From contig CAWJJM010000004.1 in assembly GCA_963843275.1 (NCBI GenBank), positions 124,001-188,000 on the forward strand: DNA of 64,000 nt, read 5' to 3'. Each line of letters opens with the position of its first letter. The first letter of the stretch is position 1. Of the stretch, positions 9,014 through 17,348 are shown one piece after another. Under the pieces are notes generated by a model. That model saw only the letters and a list, made by a program, of their open reading frames with translations, was not told where the DNA came from and did no database searches. This DNA comes from CAWJJM01 sp963843275. GTDB taxonomy: Bacteria > Acidobacteriota > Thermoanaerobaculia > Multivoradales > JBCCEF01. The position numbers and the translations under genes are program-made.

Positions 9014-11158
9014 TCACCCGGGCGGCGGCGGCGCGAGCGAGACGACCATCGCGCCCGTGACCCGGCCCCTCCACAACACCGGATCCTCCGCCAGAGGGAC
9101 CGGGACGAACAGCTCATAGGCACCGTCGGGCACCTCAACGAACACGGCGCGGCCCCCGCCGCGGCGCGACGGGCGGTAGAGCCGCCCCCGGTCGAGGTCG
9201 CGGAGTTGCAGCGCGGCGTCGCCAGCGACGCCGGTGAATGTCAGGCGGAAGCCCCGCCCGCAGGCGATGTCCAGGTCGGGCGCGGCGGCCGACACCTGCC
9301 GGACGCCGCTGCACAACTGCACCAGCCGCGGGTGCGACACGTCCCAGCGAACCGCGCCGACCGGCACGCCACCGAGGACGAACGAGCCGTCGGGACCGGT
9401 CTCGGTCCGCAGGGTACGGCGCCCGCCGAACAGCGTCAGGCGGGCGCCGGCCAACGGCTCGCCCATCGCGAGGACCTGCCCGCGCGACGTGACCGTCGGC
9501 TGCAATCGATAGATCCGCGGTTCCGGGTCGCCGCGCTCGGCGAGGCCCGCCGCGGAGAGGAAGCCGGAGGGGTGGGCGATCTCCATCGCCACCTGCCCCG
9601 GGGGAAGTCCGCGCAGCTCAAACCGCCCGTCGGCGCCCGCCACCGCCCGCGGCGAGCCCGGCACCCGCGGGTAGGAGATCGCGACGCGAGCGCCGGCCGC
9701 CGGCACCTCGTCCGGGCCGATCACCACGCGGCCCCGGAGCACCGCCTCCGGCTCGAGGTCGACGTCGTGCTCGAGGTGCACGTCGTCCTCGGTGACCTCC
9801 ACAACGTCGTCGAGGGGGGAGAAGCCGTCACTCCAGACCCGCAGACTGCACGCCTCCGGCGGGACGGCGGAGAAGCGGAAGGCTCCATCCCGGTCGCTGG
9901 AAACGGAGTCGGCGAAGACCTCCGCCTCGCCGTCCAGGCACTGGAGCGACACGCGGGCCCCTGCGACCGGATCGCCCGCGATCGCCGAGCGGACCCGGCC
10001 GCTGAGCTCGGCGCCACGGCACAGCTCGACCTCGACCTCGTCGAGGACGGGACCGGTGCCCACCCGGACCACCGCCGGCGCGTACCCGGCGGCGCTGAAC
10101 CGAACCTCGAGCTCGACGCCGTGCGGCAGCTCGATCGCGAAGCGGCCCTGCGGATCGTCCACCGTCTCCTCGCGCAGCGGGGGGAAGTGGAGGTCCGGCA
10201 ACGGCGGATGGCCGACGGTGACCTCCACCCGGATCGGTCGGGGAGGTCCCGCGTCGGAGGTCACCCGGCCGCGCAGGAATCGCCCGCCCGCGACCTCCAC
10301 CGCCACGCCGGCGGCGGGCGCCACCGCATAGACCGGCTCCGACTCGATGCCCTGGCGCAGGGTCGTGAAGCCATAGGCCACTCCGCTCTCGAGGTCGTCG
10401 AGGCGGAAGCTACCGTCAGGGGCCACGACGACGGTGCGGCGTTCCAGCGTGTCGCTGCGCCAGCAGCGGAGCCGGACGTCGGACCCGGGGTCCCGGCCGG
10501 CGAGGAAGCCGGAGATCGCGGCCGAACGCGGCAAGGCGACGTCACGCCGCACGAGCTGACCGGGGCGCAGATCGCGGACCATGATGCGCCGCGAAGCGTA
10601 CCCCTCCGCAGCGACCTCGACCTCGTAGGTCCCGGCAGCCAGAGATCCGACGGCCAACCCGCCGCGCGGCGACGTGCGGCGCGACAGCACCTCCGGAGGA
10701 ACGGCCCGGGAGGGCGTCCGCAGGTCCGGCTTCCACGCCAGGCGCAGCACCACCGAATCCCCCCGGATCGCACGTCCCGTCGGTTCGTCGCTCACCGTCA
10801 GCACCAGGGTCGCGCCCGCGCCCAGGCGGAGCGCCACCTCCCCCCCGCCGACCTCCCCTCGCGCGAAGCCGAGGTCCGCCGCGCTCGCCCACACCGCGCA
10901 GGATCCCCCTCTCGGCGGACGGATCCGCACGCCGGAACCGGTCGGCCGCAGGCGGCGGGTGTGGCGTCCCTGCCCCTGGCCGCAAACGAGCACGGCGCGG
11001 GACCGCTCCGGGACGACGCCGGCGGCGGCGACCACCCGCACCACCAGCGGACCGGCCTCGTCCTGGGAAGCGGGTGCGTGCGGCCCACCGGCGGCCGCCC
11101 AGGCGGACCCTCCGACTGCCGCCAGCCCCAGGGCGACGAGAGCGGCCGCCCGGTTCAC
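9014..11158 (-). CDS. Secreted carboxypeptidase-regulatory-like repeat protein
   Basis: Large exported protein, 714 residues. It starts at a GTG that overlaps the stop of the upstream ABC ATPase (GTGA). A signal peptide is clear (about residues 1-25, hydrophobic LVALGLAAVGGSAWAAA). The rest is a series of roughly 80-90-residue beta-sandwich modules of the carboxypeptidase D regulatory-like / SpaA-prealbumin type, recognisable from G-x-V-x-x-x-x-G-x-P-x-x-G-A-x-V and DGSFRLDDLESG, DGAFRFSAVPPE, DGRFELRGLPPGQ, DGSFVLGGVPVG. At least five are visible. No catalytic domain and no clear C-terminal anchor. It is the last gene of the five-gene operon starting at 13869, so it is probably made with the small cysteine-rich peptide and ABC transporter. 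A structural or adhesive envelope role is the simplest reading. Confidence 0.75.
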   Translation of the reverse strand: MNRAAALVALGLAAVGGSAWAAAGGPHAPASQDEAGPLVVRVVAAAGVVPERSRAVLVCGQGQGRHTRRLRPTGSGVRIRPPRGGSCAVWASAADLGFARGEVGGGEVALRLGAGATLVLTVSDEPTGRAIRGDSVVLRLAWKPDLRTPSRAVPPEVLSRRTSPRGGLAVGSLAAGTYEVEVAAEGYASRRIMVRDLRPGQLVRRDVALPRSAAISGFLAGRDPGSDVRLRCWRSDTLERRTVVVAPDGSFRLDDLESGVAYGFTTLRQGIESEPVYAVAPAAGVAVEVAGGRFLRGRVTSDAGPPRPIRVEVTVGHPPLPDLHFPPLREETVDDPQGRFAIELPHGVELEVRFSAAGYAPAVVRVGTGPVLDEVEVELCRGAELSGRVRSAIAGDPVAGARVSLQCLDGEAEVFADSVSSDRDGAFRFSAVPPEACSLRVWSDGFSPLDDVVEVTEDDVHLEHDVDLEPEAVLRGRVVIGPDEVPAAGARVAISYPRVPGSPRAVAGADGRFELRGLPPGQVAMEIAHPSGFLSAAGLAERGDPEPRIYRLQPTVTSRGQVLAMGEPLAGARLTLFGGRRTLRTETGPDGSFVLGGVPVGAVRWDVSHPRLVQLCSGVRQVSAAAPDLDIACGRGFRLTFTGVAGDAALQLRDLDRGRLYRPSRRGGGRAVFVEVPDGAYELFVPVPLAEDPVLWRGRVTGAMVVSLAPPPPG

Positions 11159-11982
11159 CCCGCGATCCTCGCGCTGAACACGTCGTGCAGGGTCGGCTCC
11201 ACCGGCCGCCACGGCAGGCCGCGTTCCCGGATCCGCCTCGCCAGCTCGGCGTTGGCGGCCGCGTCGCGAGCGATCAGCCGCTCTTCCGAGCGGACGACCT
11301 CGACGCCGTCGCAGAGTCCGTCCATCGCAGCCGGCCGGGCGACCGGGACGAAGGCGCCGAGGTCGCGCCGGAGCTCGTCGGCGTCCCCCGTCGCCAGCAT
11401 CGAGCCCGCGTGGAGGAGCAGGACGTGGTCGACCACGTCCTCCATCTCCCGGATCAGGTGGGTGGAGAGGACGACCGTCGCTCCGTCGGCGGCCCGCCGG
11501 CGCACGGCCCGCTTCACCACCTCTAGGTGCACCGGGTCCAGCCCGGCGGTCGGCTCGTCGAGTAGCACCAGATCGGCGTCGGTCGCCAGGGTGAGGTAGA
11601 TCTCCACCAGCCGCCGCTGCCCGTTCGACAGCGTGCGCACCGGCCGCCTCCACAGCGGTCGGACGTCGAGCCCTTCGGCCAGCTCCTCGTCGAGGTCGGG
11701 CAGCTCCATCGCGCGCGCCCAGTCGAGCGGGCGGCCGAGCTCCGCGATCGCCCGCCCCTCCGGCAGCCAGATCCGGCGTGGCGCGGGGGCGTCCACCCGG
11801 ATGCGACCGCGGGTGGGCCAGGCGTGCCCGAGGATCAGGCGGAGCAGGGTGGTCTTCCCCGCCCCGTTCCGACCCAGCAGACCCACCACCCGGTCACTCG
11901 GGATGCGGCAGTTCACGTCGCGGAGGACCTCGCGCGAGCGGAACAGCCCCAACGACTTGCCCACCCCCTCGAGCTCGATCAC
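11155..11982 (-). CDS. ABC transporter ATP-binding protein
   Basis: Single ABC ATPase of 275 residues. It has Walker A GRNGAGKTTLL, signature LSNGQRR, Walker B LVLLDEPTAGLD and the switch histidine in VVLSTHL. The signature is LSNGQ rather than LSGGQ, as in many ABC-2 (NodI/CcmA-like) exporters. Residues ~215-275 form a C-terminal extension of unknown role. The GTG start at 11982 overlaps the permease stop (GTGA) and follows a strong GGAGG 7 nt upstream; longer in-frame upstream sequence is non-coding. With the preceding permease it forms an exporter or a membrane-complex remodelling pump. Substrate unknown; the co-operonic secreted peptide and repeat proteins are candidates. Confidence 0.88.
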   Translation of the reverse strand: MIELEGVGKSLGLFRSREVLRDVNCRIPSDRVVGLLGRNGAGKTTLLRLILGHAWPTRGRIRVDAPAPRRIWLPEGRAIAELGRPLDWARAMELPDLDEELAEGLDVRPLWRRPVRTLSNGQRRLVEIYLTLATDADLVLLDEPTAGLDPVHLEVVKRAVRRRAADGATVVLSTHLIREMEDVVDHVLLLHAGSMLATGDADELRRDLGAFVPVARPAAMDGLCDGVEVVRSEERLIARDAAANAELARRIRERGLPWRPVEPTLHDVFSARIAG

Positions 11983-12641
11983 GACATCCTCCGGATCTCC
12001 GCCCGTTCGACCCACCACCAGGTGAACAGCAGCAGGACCAGCCCCGTCCCCAGGGGGAGGAGAATCTGGCCCCGATGCGGCAGGAGGCCGGCGAGGACCG
12101 GCGAGACCGCGGCCGCCAGCCAGAGCGTCGGCCCGGAGGGACCGGGAATCGCCAGGACCCAGCGGGCGACGGACGCGAGGAGCAACACGACCGCGACCAG
12201 GTTCCAAGCACGTCGCAGGAAGGCCGACAGCATCGTGGCCCACGCGGCCAGGGCGAACAGGACGAGCGCGAAGCGGAGGACGGCGAACGATCTGAAATGG
12301 TGGCCGGCCCGGACGGCCGCCAGGGCGACGACGGAGAACCCGACCATGACGACGACCCAACGCACGACGAAGGCGGTGGCGATCCACAGGCCGGCGGGGA
12401 GGTAGTCCCGCCCTCTCCAGACGCGCAGCGCCGCGGCCGGCTGGCCGCCCAGGATTCCGCTGAACGCCAGGAGAGCGAGGGCCACATAGGACATCAGACC
12501 GCTCTTCGCGAAGGACGGTTCGCCACCGAGGGCGATCGCCAGCGCCAAGACGGCACTGCCGGCGGCGGAGAAGACCAGCGTGGGCCGCCGCAGCTCGAGC
12601 AGGGCGAACCCGAGGCCGACCTCCAATCGCCGGAGACTCAC
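11979..12641 (-). CDS. ABC-2-type permease subunit (putative)
   Basis: Integral membrane protein of 220 residues with about six hydrophobic helices (for example TLVFSAAGSAVLALAIALGG, LWIATAFVVRWVVVMVGFSV, TGLVLLLFTWWWV). Sequence motifs are weak, as is usual for ABC-2 permeases; the assignment rests on topology and on the ATPase gene overlapping its stop. The chosen start is the GTG at 12641, which overlaps the stop of the upstream secreted-protein gene (GTGA). The frame is open further upstream, but that part is the antisense-like shadow of the neighbouring gene. The transporter probably works as a homodimer with two ATPase copies. Confidence 0.7.
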   Translation of the reverse strand: MSLRRLEVGLGFALLELRRPTLVFSAAGSAVLALAIALGGEPSFAKSGLMSYVALALLAFSGILGGQPAAALRVWRGRDYLPAGLWIATAFVVRWVVVMVGFSVVALAAVRAGHHFRSFAVLRFALVLFALAAWATMLSAFLRRAWNLVAVVLLLASVARWVLAIPGPSGPTLWLAAAVSPVLAGLLPHRGQILLPLGTGLVLLLFTWWWVERAEIRRMS

Positions 12642-13588
12642 TCGCCGCACACCCTGCCCCAGCGTCCATCGTCGAAGACCGCGAGGACCGAGGCCCGGGC
12701 GCGGACCAGCGCCGCCGCTCTCCGCGGAAGCCGACAACGCTGCAGGATCTCGCCCGTCGCCGAGAGCCGCAGCACGCGATCGCGTTGCTCGAAGCGCGTC
12801 GTCTCCGGATCCCAGTCGGTCACCGAGGGGAGCACGAAGAGCTGGCCCCCGTCCGGGGAGAGGACGGCGGACTGCACGGTGGCCATCGGCGGCGGCGGCG
12901 TCTTGGCCCGCAACGGCTTGGCGATCGAGGCCGCGGTCCGAGGAGAGCGCCAGGGCACCGGGCGGCATCCGTCGCGTGAGCACGTCGCGAGGAGATCCCG
13001 GAGGCGGAAGACCACGACGGCTCCCTGCGGACTCCCCAGCAGGATCACCTGGTTGAACAGCAGCCTCTCGACCGGGTAGCCGCGTTCGAGCTCCGCGGTC
13101 TCGAAGGGGGACACGGGCGCTTCCAGCGGCAGCGACAGCACTCCCGCGCCGACCTCCTGGTGCCAGATCGGGACGGGCTCACCGGGCGCGGCCGGGGCGG
13201 CGAACCACCGGGCGCCCGCCGAGACCGCCACCCTGATCGCTCCCGGTGGGGCCGAACCGGCCGCCCGCAAGCCCCGGACGCGGTCCCAGTGGAAGAGGCG
13301 GCCGTCGGCCCGCAGGAGGAGGAGCTGGTCGCCCTCGGTGCCGATATCCACCCAGTCCCCGGGTTCGACGGCCAGCTCCCAGCCACCCTCCGACCGGCTC
13401 TCCCACACCCCGCTCCCCAGGTCGAGGAGGTAGAGGCGCTCGTCGAGCTGGACGACGCGGACCGGTTGCCGCCAACCGAGCGAAACCCGCGCGCCGGCCG
13501 CGCCGGGAGCTGCGAGCACTCCCAGGAGGGCCGTGCCGGCGAGAACCGCGCGGCGCGCGATCCCCGCCGGCCTCTGAGGACCGGACAT
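12638..13588 (-). CDS. Secreted protein of unknown function, possible beta-propeller
   Basis: 316 residues, not recognised. The N-terminus (RPAGIARRAVLAGTALLGVL, ending near APGAAGA) is a signal peptide with a twin arginine, possibly Tat-dependent. The mature part has repeated short strands (RLYLLDLGSGVWES, QLLLLRADGRLFHWD, QLFVLPSVTDWDPET, RVLRLSATGEIL) that look like blades of a WD/Kelch-like propeller. There are only a few cysteines. Its ATG overlaps the stop of the cysteine-rich peptide gene (TGATG), and a GTG three bases earlier is an alternative. It may be a periplasmic partner of that peptide; this is inference from linkage only. Confidence 0.65.
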   Translation of the reverse strand: MSGPQRPAGIARRAVLAGTALLGVLAAPGAAGARVSLGWRQPVRVVQLDERLYLLDLGSGVWESRSEGGWELAVEPGDWVDIGTEGDQLLLLRADGRLFHWDRVRGLRAAGSAPPGAIRVAVSAGARWFAAPAAPGEPVPIWHQEVGAGVLSLPLEAPVSPFETAELERGYPVERLLFNQVILLGSPQGAVVVFRLRDLLATCSRDGCRPVPWRSPRTAASIAKPLRAKTPPPPMATVQSAVLSPDGGQLFVLPSVTDWDPETTRFEQRDRVLRLSATGEILQRCRLPRRAAALVRARASVLAVFDDGRWGRVCGE

Positions 13589-13869
13589 CACAGACCCAGG
13601 GTGCAGACGTCGTACTCCCAGCTACAGCCGAGGAGATTCGCGTCGTAGCCGTTCTCGCACGCGAAGACCTCCCAGAAGGTCTGCGCGCGGTTGGAGCAGT
13701 ACGCGTAGAGCTCCTCGGCGTGGATCAGACACCAGGTCTTCTGGCAGAGGCACGAGGTGCAGCTCGGGGACGGCACCGGCAGCGGCTGCTGAGTGTCCAC
13801 CGCCAGCGCGGGGAACGCGAGGGTGGCGAGGAGGGCGGCGGCCAGCCCAGCCCTTGCGAAGCGTTTCAT
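13588..13869 (-). CDS. Small secreted cysteine-rich peptide
   Basis: 93 residues, first gene of the operon. The signal peptide is clean (MKRFARAGLAAALLATL... cut near ALA-V at residue 23). The mature ~70 residues hold eight cysteines: a SCTSCLC cluster, then WC, YC, AC, GC and VC at spacings of 4-16, with three tryptophans and several tyrosines. An even cysteine number in an exported peptide suggests four disulfides or metal/cofactor cross-links. The Shine-Dalgarno is strong (GGAAGGAGGAG before the ATG at 13869). I do not recognise the family. The tight coupling to a secreted repeat protein and an ABC transporter suggests a peptide that is processed, exported or assembled at the envelope. Confidence 0.75.
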   Translation of the reverse strand: MKRFARAGLAAALLATLAFPALAVDTQQPLPVPSPSCTSCLCQKTWCLIHAEELYAYCSNRAQTFWEVFACENGYDANLLGCSWEYDVCTLGL

Positions 13870-14040
13870 CAGAAGCTCCTCCTTCCAGGGTAGCACCTCG
13901 ACGGCATTGACGAAAGTGCTGTCGTTCCTTCCTGCAGGAGGAGACGCGAAGCGGGCTCCGGGATCTGTCAGCGGGAGCGCGCCGGAGGGGAAACAGGAGC
14001 CGCGGTCGCGCGTAGAGAGGGGGGAGAGGAGGTGACGACG

Positions 14041-14385
14041 ATGTTCGAGCTCCTGGCCCTGCTGCTGATCGCCGGCGTGATCCTGACGGTGGTGGTGGCG
14101 GTCGTTCTGGTGGGGGCGCTGGCGAAGCTCCTGCTGCACCTGGTGCTGCTGCCGGTGAGCGCTCTGTCGGGGCACTTCCTGGGCGGCCTCGCCGTGGTGG
14201 GTGGATCGCTGCTCGCCCTGGTGGCGCTGGCGGTCGCCGCGCCCCTGGTGCTCGGCCTGCTGTTCTCGGTGGGCGCGCCGCTCGTGCTGCTGGCGCTGAT
14301 CCTCTGGGCCCTGTCCGGCGCCCGCACCGTGCCCGCCCCGGTCCCCGCCCGGGCGGCGCTGCCGGCCGCCCCGCGCGCCGACTGA
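14041..14385 (+). CDS. Small hydrophobic membrane protein
   Basis: 114 residues, almost entirely hydrophobic, with about three membrane helices (LLALLLIAGVILTVVVAVVL, then LGGLAVVGGSLLALVALAVA, then a third near residues 75-95) and an alanine-proline tail of ~20 residues. The ATG at 14041 is chosen because GGAGAGGAGGT ends about 7 nt upstream; a GTG at 14032 lies inside that site. No family recognised; it could be a stress-type membrane protein. Transcribed divergently from the cysteine-rich peptide operon, about 170 nt away. Confidence 0.6.
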   Translation: MFELLALLLIAGVILTVVVAVVLVGALAKLLLHLVLLPVSALSGHFLGGLAVVGGSLLALVALAVAAPLVLGLLFSVGAPLVLLALILWALSGARTVPAPVPARAALPAAPRAD

Positions 14386-14394
14386 TCCCCCTCC

Positions 14395-14414
14395 CCCCGG
14401 GCCGCGGCCGGGGG
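14395..14414 (+). terminator. GC hairpin after the small membrane protein
   Basis: A near-perfect palindrome centred on GGCCGCGGCC, extended by four C-G pairs, starts 10 nt after the stop at 14385. It lacks a T-tract, so it is at best a weak or factor-assisted terminator. Confidence 0.3.
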
Positions 14415-14453
14415 CGAGCGGCCCCTCCCCGCCCCGCCGCTCCCGACCGCAGA

Positions 14454-14690
14454 AGAGCCATCGCCGACCAGGTCGCCGGCGCCGCGCTGCTGGCCGCCGG
14501 GCAGGCGGCCGAGGCGGAGGCGGTCTACCGCCGCGACCTGGAGCGCTTCCCGGAGAACGGCCGCTCGCTGTACGGCCTGGCCACCAGCCTGGAGGCACAG
14601 CAGCGCACCGCGGAGGCGGCCGCGGCGCGCGCCCGGTTCACCGCGTCGTGGGCGGACGCCGACACGGCGCCGCCGGGCGCCGGGCGCTGA
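14454..14690 (+). pseudogene. C-terminal remnant of a TPR protein
   Basis: One frame reads as coherent protein ending at the TGA at 14688-14690: ...AEAEAVYRRDLERFPENG, then RSLYGLATSLEAQQRTAEA, then ARARFTASWADAD. This matches the C-terminal end of a common bacterial tetratricopeptide protein family in which ..YR.DL...P.NGRSL.GL..... and a final F...W..AD occur. No start codon or upstream part of the gene exists here; the preceding sequence is the GC hairpin behind the small membrane protein. So it appears to be a decayed or rearranged fragment rather than a gene. Confidence 0.55.
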
Positions 14691-14714
14691 GCCCGGCCGG
14701 CGCGGCGGGCCGGC

Positions 14715-15338
14715 TCAGCTCGCCAGGTAGGCGTAGAGGCGGGCGTCGACGGCCCGCTCGGAGGTGTTGAAGAGATAGACGCGGTAGCGCGGGAAGGCGA
14801 GGGCGACGCGCTCGCCGGAGGCGGCCACCCAGCCCCCGGCGGCCTCGACCGGCGCCTCGAGCTCGAGCGGGAGCAGCAGCCGCCCCTCGTCGAAGGCGCG
14901 GGCGGCGACGTCGATGTCGGGCACCAGCACCGCTCCCACGGTGCCACCCGCCCCCCGCCCGCGCACGTCGCCGGCGAGCGACAGGGTCACCCAGCCGTAG
15001 CCGTCGGCGCTCAGCGTGCCGGCCGGGACGAGCTCGCCCGGCGCCCGGCCGCCGGTGGGGCCGACGGTCGCCCGCCGCACCCCCAGGTCGGTCTGCTGCA
15101 CCGGCCCTTCGACCCGCACCCTGCCGCCGGCGATCGCCACCTGGCCGCCGCTCACCGCGACCTCGCCCCCGGCCACCTTCACCTCCCCCTTCACCCGTTG
15201 GAGGTCGGGGAAGTTGGTCACCGCCACCGGCTGGGGGGTCGAGGGCGACGCGGCCCCCGCCGTGCCGTCCGGCAGGAAGATCAGCAGCAGGATGAGCAGC
15301 GCCAGCAGCGCCAGGGCGTAGAGGGTCTTGCGAAGCAT
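14715..15338 (-). CDS. Membrane-anchored exported protein, unknown
   Basis: 207 residues from the ATG at 15338 (a GTG at 15344 is possible; AGGCAGG lies a few bases before the ATG). Residues 5-25 are one uninterrupted hydrophobic helix (LYALALLALLILLLIFLP), a signal anchor or uncleaved signal peptide. Next comes a run of alternating short strands, EVKVAGGEVAVSGGQVAIAG and RVRVEG, which looks like a beta-solenoid or repetitive linker. The C-terminal ~100 residues form a folded domain with RYRVYLFNTSERAVDARLYAYL at the end. No enzymatic motif. It lies upstream of tRNA-Gln on the same strand, separated by about 120 nt. Confidence 0.6.
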   Translation of the reverse strand: MLRKTLYALALLALLILLLIFLPDGTAGAASPSTPQPVAVTNFPDLQRVKGEVKVAGGEVAVSGGQVAIAGGRVRVEGPVQQTDLGVRRATVGPTGGRAPGELVPAGTLSADGYGWVTLSLAGDVRGRGAGGTVGAVLVPDIDVAARAFDEGRLLLPLELEAPVEAAGGWVAASGERVALAFPRYRVYLFNTSERAVDARLYAYLAS

Positions 15339-15464
15339 CGGCACCTGCCTGAGCGGAGGATGAGAGGAGAGATCGCCACCCGGTTCCTACGGTCCCGGGG
15401 CCGCCGGCGTCCAGCAGGGGCGCCGGCACGGCGTGCGTCGGTCTGTGGAGACGGGGGAAGACGA

Positions 15465-15538
15465 TGGCTGGGAGGCAGGGACTCGAACCCCGATTCTGCG
15501 GTCCAGAGCCGCATGTCTTGCCATTAGACGACCTCCCA
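15465..15538 (-). tRNA. tRNA-Gln (anticodon CTG)
   Basis: 74 nt cloverleaf on the minus strand. The acceptor arms TGGGAGG and CCTCCCA pair perfectly, followed by G and an encoded CCA. The anticodon stem TGCGG/CCGCA closes the loop CTCTGGA, giving CTG. The T-loop is GTTCGAGTC-like. It reads CAG codons, the dominant glutamine codon in this GC-rich window. gltX lies immediately upstream on the same strand. Confidence 0.95.
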
Positions 15539-15671
15539 ACGGCAGCCTCGGAGTCTAGGCCACCGGGGGTGCACGGTCAAGGCAACCGTCCGTCCCGGCG
15601 GGACATTCCGCCGCTTCCGGTGCCGGCACGAACACCCGGCGCCCGCCCCGCCGGAGCCGCCCGCGGCGCGC

Positions 15672-17157
15672 CTATCCGGGGTCGCCGGCCGCCGGCTCCC
15701 GCTCCTCGCGCAGCCAGTCGACGAAGCGGGTGAGGTGACGGCGGGTGGCCTCGCGGCCGGTCACCGCCACCAGGTCGAAGACCGGCGGCCCGGCGTTCGT
15801 GCCCGACAGCGCCATGCGCAGGGGATGGATCAGGTAGGCCGCCTTGACCCCGAGCTGCGCGGCGAGGCCGCGCAGGCACTCCTCGAGCGGCTCGACCTCG
15901 AACGGCTCCACCTGGGTGTAGCGGTCGCGCAGGGCCTCGAGGCGCTCGGGAAGCTCGGGATCGTCGAGGTACCGGGCGCAGGCGTCCTCGTCGTATTCGA
16001 GGCGCTCCCGGCAGTAGGGCACCACCTGGGCGGCGAGGTCGCGCAGGTCGGTGGCGCGGGCCCGGTGCAGCTCCACCGCCCGGTCGCAACCGTCCGCGCT
16101 CGGCCTCGGCGGCGTGGGTTCCGACCAGCCCCTCCTCCTCGAGGAACGGCTCGAGGTGCGGCCACAGCTCGTCGAGCGGCAGCGCCGAGAGGTAGCGGGC
16201 GTTCATCCAGGCCAGCTTGTCGCGGTCGAACACCGCCGCCGAGGCATTCAGCCGCTCCACGGTGAAGCGCGCCACCATCTCCTCGTGGGAGAGGATCTCC
16301 GCGTCGTCGCCCGGCGACCAGCCGAGCAGGGCCAGGTAGTTGTAGAGCGCCTGCGGCAGGATGCCCTGGGCGCGGAACTCCTCGACCGACGTCGCCCCGG
16401 TGCGCTTGGACAGCCGCTTCTTGTCCGGCCCGAGGATCAGCGGCAGGTGGCCGAAGACGGGGACCGGCGCCCCCAGCGCCGCGAACAGCGCCACGTGCTT
16501 GGGAGTGTTCGACAGGTGGTCCTCGCCGCGCAGCACGTGGGTCACCCCCATGTCCGCGTCGTCGACCACCACCGACAGGTGGTAGGTCGGCGAGCCGTCC
16601 GAGCGCAGCAGGATGAAGTCGTCGAGCACCTCCGCGGCGAAGGCCATCGCGCCACGCACCATGTCGGTGAAGCGCACCGGCTCGTCGGGCATCCGCAGCC
16701 GCAGCACCCACGGCGTGCCGGCGGCGACCATCTCCTCCACCTCGGCCGCCGGGCGCTCCAGGCAGGTGCGCGGGTAGCGGAAGGTGCGGCCCTCCGCCTC
16801 CGCCCGGCGGCGCAGCGGCTCGAGCTCGTCCGAGGTACAGAAGCAGCGGTAGGCGCGGCCCGCGGCGAGCAGCTCCTCGGCCCGCTCGCGGTGCCGCTCC
16901 AGCCGCTCGCTCTGCAGCACCGGGCCCTCGTCGAAGGCCAGGCCCAGCCACTCCAGTCCGGACACGATCCCGCGGGTCATCGCCGTGTCGGAGCGCTCCC
17001 GGTCGGTGTCCTCGATGCGCAGGATCAGCGCCCCGCCCAGGCTGCGCCGGAGCAGCTCGTTGTAGATGGCGGTGCGGGCGCCGCCGACGTGCAGGTGGCC
17101 GGTCGGGGAGGGCGCGAAGCGCACCCGCACCGGGCCGCTCAGGTGGGTGTCTGCCAT
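15672..17157 (-). CDS. gltX: Glutamyl-tRNA synthetase, frameshifted in this sequence
   Basis: Class I aminoacyl-tRNA synthetase charging tRNA-Glu (in many bacteria also tRNA-Gln). The N-terminal frame from 17157 has RFAPSPTGHLHVGGARTA (HIGH motif) and KKRLSKRTGA (KMSKS). Coherent coding then stops near AEAERGRL and resumes one base out of frame with ELHRARATDLRDLAAQ, finishing at 15672. Removing one base near 16086-16088 restores 494 residues, the normal family length. Because the enzyme is essential and both halves are well conserved, a sequence error is more likely than real decay. No slippery motif argues for programmed shifting. A tRNA-Gln gene sits just downstream. Confidence 0.88.
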
Positions 17158-17253
17158 CGTGCGATCTCGCAGCTCGGGCCCTCCGCGGAGGGCGGTTGGC
17201 GAAGAGGGCGGGGACGAGAAGCCGGCCCCGGCGGACGCCGCGACCGGTCGTTC

Positions 17254-17259
17254 AAGGTA
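17254..17259 (-). promoter_or_regulatory. Candidate extended -10 box for gltX
   Basis: On the minus strand TGATACCTT (TGn plus TACCTT) lies about 97 nt upstream of the gltX start, in the divergent gap with the UspA gene. It is the best AT-leaning match there; no -35 is evident. Confidence 0.4.
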
Positions 17260-17299
17260 TCACGCGCCCCACCACCCCACAAGGCGGGCGCGGGGCTGG

Positions 17300-17305
17300 T
17301 AGGCT
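17300..17305 (+). promoter_or_regulatory. Candidate extended -10 box for the UspA gene
   Basis: TGGTAGGCT (TGn plus TAGGCT) on the plus strand, 43 nt before the GTG at 17349. The resulting leader would carry the GAGGAGG ribosome binding site. The spacing and the extended TG match other promoters proposed in this window. Confidence 0.45.
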
Positions 17306-17348
17306 GATCGAGGGCCCGGTCCGGGCTCTCCACACGAGGAGGCATCCA

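Noticed and set aside
5841..9119. A 1092-codon plus-strand frame
   Set aside because: Arg/Pro/Ala-rich shadow of sucA and its neighbour; no motif.
13588..13869. Light chain of a quinone-bearing amine dehydrogenase
   Set aside because: Cys-rich small protein next to a possible propeller is suggestive, but no radical SAM, MauE/MauD or haem genes are present and cysteine spacing does not fit what I remember.
15672..17157. Programmed frameshifting in gltX
   Set aside because: No slippery heptamer or stimulatory structure at the break; many similar breaks elsewhere point to sequence errors.
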